Shown here: piece by piece, positions 34,670-42,395 of the stretch | Numbering within the stretch: the first letter of the stretch is position 1 | How the letters are laid out: each line of letters opens with the position of its first letter | DNA from: Streptococcus parasuis | GTDB taxonomy: Bacteria > Bacillota > Bacilli > Lactobacillales > Streptococcaceae | Length of the DNA stretch: 64,000 nt | NCBI RefSeq assembly: GCF_021654455.1 | Contig: NZ_AP024276.1 | Span: forward strand, 1,612,001-1,676,000 | Direction: 5' to 3' | Translations under genes and position numbers: made by a program | Notes under the pieces: generated by a model | The model's input: only the letters and a program-made list of their open reading frames with translations | Database searches by the model: none | What the model was told of the DNA's origin: nothing

Positions 34670-36326
34670 CAGAAATCACCGTCCAATCTTTATGTGGAAT
34701 ATCTTTTCCTTTTTTCTTGCTACTTCTCAAAACCATTGAAACAACTTCTTTTTTACCTTGTTCAGAATAAACAATTACATTGTCGTTAAATCTAACGTCT
34801 CTAACATTCGCACCGCGAGACGATGTATATAAGGGTTCTTGCTCAAAAATATTCAATATGGCCTGATAGTTGTACTTGAGTGTCCCATTTTTCCTGCGCA
34901 TTCTCTCGACATATCGAGCAATCCCGTGGTCACCGAACAGAATACCATCATTTTTAAAATTAAAATAGGCCTCTACAGCTTGTTTCTTTTGAGACTCACT
35001 TAGTGGCTCCTTAATATCGCCACTGAAATAGCTAACAACCCTCGCATCGTGTTTTAATGTTTTGTACTTCTCACCACCATTATACTTGATATTGATGTAG
35101 TCATCAAGTGTTTTGGGAGCTTTATTTCCTAAAATTGACTTGTATTTTTCATACTGGGCAGTAGCTCGTACTTTATCAGCTTTTGTTAGGATTGCTTTAT
35201 AGCCGCCATCGACAACATTCTGTCTCGGTATATAGACTTTCTCTAATCGGTAATTCCTTCTTAGATTGTGCCTTTGAACGTATTCACGCATTTGAGCTTG
35301 CTGTTCGAGCAATTGACGCTTGTATTTTCCTGCGTTGGCAGCTCCAAGTTCTTCTGCAATCATCAGCTTTTTCTTCGTATTGCGGATTCGACCCGCTAAT
35401 TGTTGACGACCTGCTTCAATCCTGCCATTTTCAATCGCATCTTCTGGATCATATTGAGGCTGGTTATTAGTGCTAACACCAGGAACAAATGGAAACCATG
35501 GATGCCGGCAATTAACCCCTCGGTGCCCTCCGGGACTACCATATCCAAAATTATATACACTAGGATATCCACTGTCAGCTTGTTCTTGAGGACGAACATC
35601 TAAGACTTGTCCTTGACAGTAGGCACAATCCGGACGGGCAGAAGCTAAGGAACCAACTAGGACTGTATGACAACCATATTCAGCCATCCTGCTTGTTCTG
35701 ACCTCGTTATATGTCCGTTGCATGGTAGATCTAAGGACCGTAGCAACATAACGCTCCATCGACCAGGTATGGCCGCCTTTGTCAACGAAAGAAGATTGAA
35801 TCCCTTTATCTACCCACTGGTTGATTGTCCGTTGAATGGCTTTGTCGAGAGTCAACATGCCAGAATTGAATAGTGTTGCGGATTTGTTAATAATATCCGT
35901 GTACATCTCAGCTACTTTGCCAGTGCCATAGTTTGTACTAATCAAGGTCTGATTGACGAAATTATTAACATCACGAAATACTTGATTTTTGTACCCTTCC
36001 ATCATTAAGTCAATGCGACTGGAATAGGGTAGAGGTTTTTCGAAGTAATTATCCGTATCATCAACGATTGCATAACCAGCAGAACGAATGAATCGCTCAA
36101 TCTCATCCGACGCACGTCCGCTAACCTTGGCCAATTCGTGAATGACATCAGCATTCAGCAGATGTAACTGTTGGAGTTTTTCCATTTGCCATGCTGTAAT
36201 ATCGACTTCTCCTTCCGTTCGAAGTCTTTGGGCAACTAAACGGAAGATTTCGCTTTCTAACTCACGGTACAAATCTACAGTACCATCAGTCATTAGGTTA
36301 AGTTGGTGTGGCGTGACTTTTGGCAC
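34656..36326 (-). CDS. MuF-type minor head protein with C-terminal putative nuclease toxin domain
   Basis: A 556-residue protein. Residues 1 to about 360 form the phage minor capsid 2/MuF domain bound at the portal, with a metal-binding-like set C234, C237, H268, C273, H275. A charged linker follows, then about 400-556 is an extra basic domain with FGDHGIARYVERM (H467, R471) and RDVRFNDNVIVYSEQ, compatible with the Barnase-EndoU-colicin E5/D-RelE nuclease group found on MuF proteins. Head location would let the domain travel with phage DNA. It overlaps portal by one base and the acidic gene by 14 bp. Confidence 0.72.
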   Translation of the reverse strand: MPKVTPHQLNLMTDGTVDLYRELESEIFRLVAQRLRTEGEVDITAWQMEKLQQLHLLNADVIHELAKVSGRASDEIERFIRSAGYAIVDDTDNYFEKPLPYSSRIDLMMEGYKNQVFRDVNNFVNQTLISTNYGTGKVAEMYTDIINKSATLFNSGMLTLDKAIQRTINQWVDKGIQSSFVDKGGHTWSMERYVATVLRSTMQRTYNEVRTSRMAEYGCHTVLVGSLASARPDCAYCQGQVLDVRPQEQADSGYPSVYNFGYGSPGGHRGVNCRHPWFPFVPGVSTNNQPQYDPEDAIENGRIEAGRQQLAGRIRNTKKKLMIAEELGAANAGKYKRQLLEQQAQMREYVQRHNLRRNYRLEKVYIPRQNVVDGGYKAILTKADKVRATAQYEKYKSILGNKAPKTLDDYINIKYNGGEKYKTLKHDARVVSYFSGDIKEPLSESQKKQAVEAYFNFKNDGILFGDHGIARYVERMRRKNGTLKYNYQAILNIFEQEPLYTSSRGANVRDVRFNDNVIVYSEQGKKEVVSMVLRSSKKKGKDIPHKDWTVISGDSN

Positions 36327-37876
36327 TACTCATCACCACCTAATAGGCTCTGTTCAGCAGAAATTTGTTTTAGCAACGGATTGGCTGAGTTGTTCTCAGC
36401 GACCATTAATTCTAACCACTCTTTAGCGGTAGAATCATCCACATCAAATAATCGTTGAATCACAATTGTTTTAGGAATCAATCCTGCTGATTGTGCTTGA
36501 GCATAATAATCAAGCTGAGATTTTTTATCGGTGAAGATCCCGTCGTCAAAGTCAATGCCAATGTCACTCTTAGTAGGAATTTCACCAGTATAGAGCAACT
36601 TTCCGTCTGGCCCAATCGTTCGACTAGCCAATTCGAAAACAGAAATCAGTACATCTTTGATAAACTCCGACACAGCATTGACATTACCACTACGTGTCCG
36701 AAACGTTAAACTATCCTCACTGATCACTTCAGTCGCTGTTTTGACACCAGCACCATCAAAGTAGAAAGTGCCTGGACTGACTTTAATCTGCATTTCCAGA
36801 GTTGCTAGGAAGTTATTGAGACTGGCGATGTATTGTTGACTTCTGATTTCTGGGGTAATATCTTTCCACTGCATATCGTCAATCGCTGACGGCAATGCAA
36901 GAAACATATCCTCATCTTCATCAAAGTATTGAATAGGTCTTCCAGATACTGGATCAATCGACGTATTCACAAAATGATCCGAAGCAATAATTCGACGCTT
37001 GCCTTTTTTTATCTCCCAAAAGAATTGGTCCGAAACCTCATCAATACGCTTTATTGTTGACTTTGCATTATCAACCAAACTCAATCCGAGGGGACTGCGA
37101 GGAGAGATATTGTTAAATCCAACCGGTTTCAGATATGAAAACAGCGGTTGATTCAAAGGTGCGACAGCAGCATTGAAAACAACTCGCTCTGGCAAGTCAG
37201 CATAAAGCATACTAACAGACACACGACGACCAACCACTTCTTTCCGTTCGCTGCGATATAGCTCGTTCGTAATCACATAATCATTTCCCTGCCACTCATG
37301 AAACTCTAAAAGTGTATAGAAAATCTCTTTGTCATTCTCAACATTAATCGAGCGAGAAGCAATCACACATTCGGTAATATCATTTGTGTTTGATTTCAGC
37401 GGATAGAATGTATCTGCTAAACACCAACTGAACTCAATCCTACCGTTATCTACATAAGGACGAACAGCTAAGCCACCAGTCGCAAACATAGGCTCCAAGT
37501 AAGTGGATAAGTTCTTGATAAACTTATTGTCCTCAAGGACTTTATTTATGAATTCTTTGGCTTCAGCGTGCTCTTCAGAAATATTGATTTCACACTGCTC
37601 GTTGAAGACAATGTTCGCTATATATTCGCTGGCTACTTTTGTCATATTAAGCCCTTGGAAATCACGCTTTTTCTTTTTTCGCATTGAGTTGAGATATTCA
37701 ACTTGTGGATGTTTGCCAGCATAGATTGTGAAATCCTCTCTAATCCGTTCAACCTCATCCTTACTCAAAGAGATTTTCGGGTGATCAAGAATTGTCTGAA
37801 GCTCCTTATCTGTCATTTGTGCCAATTTATCTCCTCCTCTCCTAAAAAGATTTTTTATATTGTTCCATAAACTCAA
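36326..37876 (-). CDS. Phage portal protein
   Basis: A 516-residue SPP1 gp6-type portal forming the dodecameric DNA gate of the head. Supporting features are its size, place between large terminase and MuF gene, the long alpha-helical stem and the SPLGLSLVDNAKSTIKRIDE segment. It ends one base into the MuF start (TAATG-type overlap). Confidence 0.88.
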   Translation of the reverse strand: MSLWNNIKNLFRRGGDKLAQMTDKELQTILDHPKISLSKDEVERIREDFTIYAGKHPQVEYLNSMRKKKKRDFQGLNMTKVASEYIANIVFNEQCEINISEEHAEAKEFINKVLEDNKFIKNLSTYLEPMFATGGLAVRPYVDNGRIEFSWCLADTFYPLKSNTNDITECVIASRSINVENDKEIFYTLLEFHEWQGNDYVITNELYRSERKEVVGRRVSVSMLYADLPERVVFNAAVAPLNQPLFSYLKPVGFNNISPRSPLGLSLVDNAKSTIKRIDEVSDQFFWEIKKGKRRIIASDHFVNTSIDPVSGRPIQYFDEDEDMFLALPSAIDDMQWKDITPEIRSQQYIASLNNFLATLEMQIKVSPGTFYFDGAGVKTATEVISEDSLTFRTRSGNVNAVSEFIKDVLISVFELASRTIGPDGKLLYTGEIPTKSDIGIDFDDGIFTDKKSQLDYYAQAQSAGLIPKTIVIQRLFDVDDSTAKEWLELMVAENNSANPLLKQISAEQSLLGGDE

Positions 37877-37887
37877 AGTATCACCTC

Positions 37888-39228
37888 CTAAGCAATCAAG
37901 CCAAGGTCTCTCAAATTATCCATTACGAAATACTGAAACGCATCGCAGGTATGGTCGTCAGTTTTCACAACAGCTGGATTATCCGACATGACTGTTTTCT
38001 CGTCCCACATATATCGCTTATGCTCTTCCAGGAAGTATTTCATATTGTTCTCGCTTCGAACCACGTAAACACGATCAAGTGCAAGCAGTGACTGCACATA
38101 CTCAGTCATGATGATTTTTGTCTTTTTCTTGACCGGATTCAACCTGACCTTAAATCTTTCGTAATATTCATTTCGTAATGCACCTTCGGCACTATCTATC
38201 GTCTGATTTCGCAGGACAGCACCAGGAACACGTTTGATAGATTTTTCCATGATAAACTCATGCAGGTCTTTTGATAACTGGCTTGGTGATTTTTTATTTA
38301 CTTTGCCAGCTGGACTGTAATAGTAATTATCAATAACAAAGACCTTTCGACTAGATGTCAAAACAATATGCAAACAGGTTGTTGCTGATTGCTGGTGTCC
38401 ACCGTCAATAGAGAAATACTGATAAACTACTCGCTCGTCTTGTGGAATACCATCTACGACGTGGAACAAGTCTAAATTATAGACATTGGTACCTAGCCCA
38501 ACTGGCTCACCAAGATACAAGTATCTGTAATAATCAAAGTCATTCTGTTTGATACGCTCTATTTCATCAAGCATTTGTTCGGTCACAAATTCTAACTCAT
38601 CATTAAGATAGCTCGACTCGTGGATCAGGTATTTGTCATGCCCCCTCAAACTGTCCAACCATTCGTTTATCCAGGCATAGGGATTTCGAGGTGGGTTATA
38701 TGACCAAAAGAATTGCACATAAGGATAATCTGGATGTTTCTGACGCATAAACGTACTGTTTGACTGGTCAAATTCCTCTGCGCTGTTAAACTCAGCAGCT
38801 TCCTCGTACCAGACAGCAATGACTGCACCAACCTCGTTTGATTTCAGTTTTTGAAAGTCATCCTGACCATAAAAGTGGAAAGTAGAACCGGTCTTTTCAT
38901 GAGTGATTTTAAACGGACTCTTATACATTCTGAATTGATTGTGCACACCGAATTTTCGCAATGCCCATTCAATTTTTTTATACACTGAATCATAGATTGT
39001 ATTTGCAACCTTTCGAACGATGATGATTTCGACAGTCTGTTTTTTTAAGATTGCAAGCAACATCTTGTAAACCAGCAACAAAGCAATAACCGATGACTTA
39101 AACGAGTTCCGACCACCCTTGAGGATATTGTAGGGTTTCTTTGAAGTCCAGACTGGTTTGAAATGCGGATTAACGTTTCTCTGGATATCAATCGTCGGAC
39201 CAGCTGTCGACAATGATGATTTCGCCAT
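37888..39228 (-). CDS. Terminase large subunit
   Basis: A 446-residue packaging motor of the PBSX/Terminase_6-type. The Walker A-like motif is LKGGRNSFKSS near residue 35, Walker B is VWYEEAAEF near 140, and the C-terminal nuclease domain includes the metal aspartates of FSIDGGHQ and of TDDHTCDAF near the end. Start at MAKSSLSTAG; a longer frame begins inside terS. Overlaps terS by 41 bp. Confidence 0.92.
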   Translation of the reverse strand: MAKSSLSTAGPTIDIQRNVNPHFKPVWTSKKPYNILKGGRNSFKSSVIALLLVYKMLLAILKKQTVEIIIVRKVANTIYDSVYKKIEWALRKFGVHNQFRMYKSPFKITHEKTGSTFHFYGQDDFQKLKSNEVGAVIAVWYEEAAEFNSAEEFDQSNSTFMRQKHPDYPYVQFFWSYNPPRNPYAWINEWLDSLRGHDKYLIHESSYLNDELEFVTEQMLDEIERIKQNDFDYYRYLYLGEPVGLGTNVYNLDLFHVVDGIPQDERVVYQYFSIDGGHQQSATTCLHIVLTSSRKVFVIDNYYYSPAGKVNKKSPSQLSKDLHEFIMEKSIKRVPGAVLRNQTIDSAEGALRNEYYERFKVRLNPVKKKTKIIMTEYVQSLLALDRVYVVRSENNMKYFLEEHKRYMWDEKTVMSDNPAVVKTDDHTCDAFQYFVMDNLRDLGLIA

Positions 39229-39838
39229 CTGAATCCCCCTCCGTTTGCAATTTAGCTTTGAGAGTATCAATTCTCAATCGCTGCTCTTCAGTGACAAGCG
39301 GTGAGCGTGTTAGCTCATCATAAGCCTTAATCATCTGTCGCAGTTCTCCTTGTGTTTTTGCGATAGCTGCCAGAGCTTTACCTTGCTTATCCCATGCTGT
39401 ATGATGTTCGTAGGTTGTTCCTTTCAGACCATCTCCAGAAATAAATTCTGTATTATCCTCTATATCTTGAACAAATAAAATACGCTGAGCATGCAGTAGA
39501 TTAGCATAGGTTAGCGTGATGTTTTCCCAAAGGATGTCAATTGGGTGTTTATCAGAAATATCTTGAGCTATCTCGAGAACATCTCGAGGTATGTACTTAG
39601 CAAACAATCCATGTTTGAGGGCGTTAGTGTTTCCCTTAGGGGCTCCGTGTCCGTCTGCATTCTTATTCCCTTTGGGTGCACCTCTTGGAGTTTTGGGTGC
39701 ACCCTTTTTGTCACGGCTCCATTTGTGTCTACGTTGCCATGATTTGACTGTGTTGATTGAGACATCATGCTTAGTAGCAATATCTTTGTACTTCATGCCT
39801 GCCTCATAGTCTTTGCGTGCTAGTTCACTTTTCTCCAT
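39188..39838 (-). CDS. Terminase small subunit
   Basis: A 216-residue PBSX-type protein. A helix-turn-helix (about residues 14-38, YKDIATKHDVSINTVKSWQ) binds the pac/cos site, followed by a GAPKGNKNA repeat basic stretch (about 45-75) and a helical oligomerisation part. Start at MEKSELARKD with GGGAGGAGGGG upstream; the extra 18 in-frame codons overlap the hairpin at 39876-39907. First gene of the late operon. Confidence 0.85.
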   Translation of the reverse strand: MEKSELARKDYEAGMKYKDIATKHDVSINTVKSWQRRHKWSRDKKGAPKTPRGAPKGNKNADGHGAPKGNTNALKHGLFAKYIPRDVLEIAQDISDKHPIDILWENITLTYANLLHAQRILFVQDIEDNTEFISGDGLKGTTYEHHTAWDKQGKALAAIAKTQGELRQMIKAYDELTRSPLVTEEQRLRIDTLKAKLQTEGDSDGEIIIVDSWSDD

Positions 39839-39861
39839 GCCCCTCCTCCCTGCTTTGTTTG

Positions 39862-39907
39862 TTTTGAAAAAAGAAAAGGGCAGACACTTCATAGGTGCCT
39901 TACCCTT
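39862..39907 (-). terminator. Terminator/attenuator before the late operon
   Basis: On the minus strand AAGGG...GGCAC pairs with GTGTC...CCCTT (39876-39907) and is followed by TTTTCTTTTTT. It lies between the DUF1492 regulator and terS, so it separates early from late transcription. Confidence 0.6.
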
Positions 39908-39940
39908 AATTCTTTATACTACCATTCTAGCAGATTTTTA
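39908..39940 (-). promoter_or_regulatory. Possible late promoter
   Basis: On the minus strand an AT-rich segment with TAGAAT and, further down, TAGTATAAAG just upstream of the attenuator hairpin. No clean -35 box, as expected if a phage activator is needed. Weak assignment. Confidence 0.3.
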
Positions 39941-39987
39941 GAACTGTGCTGACAAGTATTGATTTGTTCAGTACGGTTTTGTAAAGT

Positions 39988-40410
39988 TCAATTTAGTTCC
40001 ATTTTTTCCAAAACATCATTCAACTCACAGATAGCCGTATTCCTCCAAGTATAGAAAGTGGTTCTACTGATACCCATTTTGTCGCAAACATCATCAACAT
40101 ACATTTTAGTAATGTAAGTCATTCTGAGAACTGACCTGCTTTTTGGATTTTTCAGCTTGTTAATCAATCTACCTAATTCAAGTTTCCTGTTAATAACTTC
40201 ATTGGTATCTTGTTCAATAGCTTCTTTCATGATTACAAGCTGGGAATAGACATCATCAACTTTCTTAGCTTTCCCACCCTGAACCTTATCAGTTTTCCAT
40301 TTTGGGCTTGAGAGCAAACCTGCCTCAAGTTCATTGATTTCATCTATCCGGCTTTGAATGTCTAAATCTAGGTTTTGTAGTTCATCAAGCAACTCTTTAG
40401 CCTTGTTCAC
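39988..40410 (-). CDS. Late transcription regulator, DUF1492 (ArpU-like)
   Basis: A 140-residue protein with a coiled-coil N-terminus and a C-terminal sigma-region-4-like helix-turn-helix (about 105-135, VDDVCDKMGISRTTFYTWRN). This family sits directly before terminase genes and is thought to switch on late transcription. Its position, between the early genes and the attenuator at 39862, fits that role. AAAAGGAGACAGAG precedes the start. Confidence 0.78.
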   Translation of the reverse strand: MNKAKELLDELQNLDLDIQSRIDEINELEAGLLSSPKWKTDKVQGGKAKKVDDVYSQLVIMKEAIEQDTNEVINRKLELGRLINKLKNPKSRSVLRMTYITKMYVDDVCDKMGISRTTFYTWRNTAICELNDVLEKMELN

Positions 40411-40427
40411 TCTCTGTCTCCTTTTTG

Positions 40428-40485
40428 TGGTATAATATTGATAGCGAAACCACAGTCAGGGCAGAGAGTGCCTTGGCTTTTTTTG
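40428..40485 (+). ncRNA. Very small + strand transcription unit (candidate sRNA 1)
   Basis: An extended -10 box TG-G-TATAAT (40428-40436) points rightward, against the surrounding phage genes. About 10 bases after its expected start lies a 10-bp stem (AGTCAGGGCA/TGCCTTGGCT, with two G-U pairs, about 40454-40478) followed by seven T. The predicted RNA is about 43 nt. It lies in the gap between the SPFH gene and DUF1492. Confidence 0.5.
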
Positions 40486-41334
40486 TTACTCTTGATTCGT
40501 AATCACATCCCCTTGAGTGATAACTTCAACCCAACCATGTTCCAAACGTGCTTCAGCTTCTTTCATTCGGATGAGGTTGTCAGAGATAGAGTTGTTTAAT
40601 TCAGCGTTGGCTTTTGCTTGCCCTTGAGCCTTAATGACTTCAGCATCCGCATCAGCCTGAGCTTGGATTTTTTTAGTTTCCGCTTCGATTTTAACTTTTT
40701 CTTGATCCTGCTTAGCAGAATCAACCTGCTTCTGCTTAACCGATTCGTCTTTTATCGCCTTCTCTATCTCGTCACCAGCGTCTTGGTCAGTGATAGTGAA
40801 AGACACAAACTCCAAGTTGTCAGCTGCGAACCGTTCTTTTAGCTTCTGGTCAATCTTGCCATAAACTTCTGTACGTTTAGACCCTAGTACTTCGTAAATA
40901 TCATACTCACCTGTCACGGATTCAATGGCCCGTTGAACCGCTGGAGCGACAACGCTGTTACTCACGTTTTCTAGGTCTGTGTAGTTGGTAAATACAGTCA
41001 TAGCCTCTGCCTTATTGACCTTGTATTTAACATCAATATTGGTATTCAACCACTGACCATCCTTGGTCTGTGTCGTGATAGCTTCCATGGTCTTGGTCTG
41101 AACTGATGTCGGTAATTTATACACCTTGTCAGCAAATGGGAGTTTCAGATGGTACCCTGTCTGTAAAGTCTTTTCTTGTACACCATTAAAAGCAGAGACT
41201 TTAACACCGACTGTATTAGCTGGAATTTTTACAACCGCGGTCAATCTAAAAAATACTGCAAAAATAATAAGTCCAATAATTGTAGCGCCTGCTACTACCT
41301 GACGTTTTGTTACTTGATATTCATTTTCGTACAT
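40486..41334 (-). CDS. Phage-encoded SPFH/band 7 (prohibitin-like) membrane protein
   Basis: A 282-residue protein with one N-terminal transmembrane segment (about 12-30), an SPFH/band 7 domain (about 30-190, VKIPANTVGVKVSAFNGVQ) and a long coiled coil rich in Ala/Glu/Lys (about 185-255). SPFH proteins oligomerise and organise membrane microdomains, and some control proteases. Why a phage carries one in its early region is unclear: perhaps host-membrane takeover or superinfection effects. TTGGAGG precedes the ATG. Confidence 0.85.
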   Translation of the reverse strand: MYENEYQVTKRQVVAGATIIGLIIFAVFFRLTAVVKIPANTVGVKVSAFNGVQEKTLQTGYHLKLPFADKVYKLPTSVQTKTMEAITTQTKDGQWLNTNIDVKYKVNKAEAMTVFTNYTDLENVSNSVVAPAVQRAIESVTGEYDIYEVLGSKRTEVYGKIDQKLKERFAADNLEFVSFTITDQDAGDEIEKAIKDESVKQKQVDSAKQDQEKVKIEAETKKIQAQADADAEVIKAQGQAKANAELNNSISDNLIRMKEAEARLEHGWVEVITQGDVITNQE

Positions 41335-41557
41335 TGTTTTATTCCTCCAATTTTGTAATATTCGTCCCCCACCCGTACCACAATAGGGAGTTGGACTCTG
41401 ATACCATTTGCAATTACTTTCTATTTAATTTATTTGTGGCTGACCGTACTGCCATTGGCCCAATAATGTAACTTTAATCTACAAAAGAGTCCTCCTTTTT
41501 AATTTATTTTTAGCAGAATGACCCACCGACCTGCAACAGTCGGAAAGCCTTAAGTCA
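41335..41557 (-). pseudogene. Noncoding stretch with possible decayed small gene
   Basis: No intact gene. On the minus strand a strong Shine-Dalgarno (AAAAAGGAGG, 41491-41500) is not followed by a usable start. Further along, one frame encodes VIANGIRVQLPIVVRVGDEY-like protein-looking sequence just before the SPFH gene, but it is cut off by a TAG upstream; one extra base would join it to an ATG-started 13-codon frame. It may be a frameshifted small gene. Confidence 0.3.
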
Positions 41558-41866
41558 TCAACTACCCCTTCCTTGTAGGTAATCCGGAATATCATCACCG
41601 ATTTTGATTGTTTCAAACTGACCCTTTGTGACCAGGAATTTGCCGTAGGCACCGATTTCTACATAGTACCTACCGTCAACAATGTCCTTCCCTGTGACTT
41701 TTCCAACCATAGTCACGCCCGCATTGTCAACCTTGTGAATAATAACCGTTTCACGTTCTTCCAGCCTTTTCACTTGTCCACGCAATACTTTTACTTCTGT
41801 TACTGCTGCAAACAAAGCGATGACTAGACACAGAGTCACTAAAACCAATGGATCATTTTCTTTCAC
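41558..41866 (-). CDS. DUF1372-like phage membrane protein
   Basis: A 102-residue protein with one N-terminal transmembrane segment (about 7-24), a short coiled coil, and a soluble C-terminus containing DGRYYVEIGAYGKFLVTK and IPDYLQGRG, which match my memory of DUF1372 proteins of streptococcal phages. Start is GTG at 41864-41866, overlapping the previous stop (GTGA) with GGAGG upstream. Function unknown. Confidence 0.65.
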   Translation of the reverse strand: MKENDPLVLVTLCLVIALFAAVTEVKVLRGQVKRLEERETVIIHKVDNAGVTMVGKVTGKDIVDGRYYVEIGAYGKFLVTKGQFETIKIGDDIPDYLQGRGS

Positions 41867-42018
41867 TCGACTTCCTCCATCTTCACACTATACAACCGCT
41901 GACCTCGATACCTAGCTTCCAGGCCTGCTTTGCATTTCAAGGCATCAGCTTCATTTTCGAAGCAATGCGTTTCGTCAACTAGCACGTGATCAAATAATAC
42001 TGTTACTGTATATGTCAT
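41863..42018 (-). CDS. Small hypothetical phage protein (51 residues)
   Basis: A 51-codon gene, ATG at 42016-42018 with AAGGAG upstream, ending TGA at 41863-41865 in a 4-bp overlap with the next gene. The product begins MTYTVTVLFDHV and holds two cysteines (residues 19 and 29). Beta-alpha-beta-like composition. Translational coupling and a good ribosome site support it as real. Confidence 0.65.
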   Translation of the reverse strand: MTYTVTVLFDHVLVDETHCFENEADALKCKAGLEARYRGQRLYSVKMEEVE

Positions 42019-42059
42019 TTTTACTCCTTTTTATTCATTCTTTTGCATAAAATTTCACG

Positions 42060-42385
42060 GTTACAAGGTTACATCACTTTTCTAAAAACTTTTTTTATAA
42101 AAATCAAAAATCCTATTATACCGGGCTTTATAGCACTTGCTAATTTTATTAACTTAAATATTTATATAAATGATGTAACTAACAGTAGAGATGACTTATA
42201 AACCCAATATTACCAAGGGTTTAGGGCGGTTACACCACTTTTTTATTTTTTTCTAAAAAAACACCTTTAAACCCTTGATACGATTGAGTTTTTCAACGGT
42301 TACATCATTGGTGTAACCTTGATGTAACTTGATGTAACCTTTTGACTAAAAGTTACATCAAAACACGTTTTCGGTTACATCACTT
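42060..42385. repeat. Array of TGATGTAACC repeats, candidate phage replication origin
   Basis: This 377-bp noncoding, AT-rich gap contains at least nine copies of a 10-bp motif in both orientations: 42067, 42171, 42229 (one mismatch), 42298, 42309 (one mismatch), 42320, 42330, 42351 and 42373. The last six are spaced by about 10.5-11 bp or twice that, so they face one side of the helix. Poly-A/T tracts (42081-42110, 42239-42262) lie between. It directly follows the VapE/D5-type helicase gene, a place where related streptococcal phages have a proposed origin. An operator function is the alternative. Confidence 0.6.
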
Positions 42386-42395
42386 TTTCTGCATA

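Noticed and set aside
42060..42385. CRISPR array
   Set aside because: The repeat unit is only 10 bp, occurs in both orientations and has no spacer structure.
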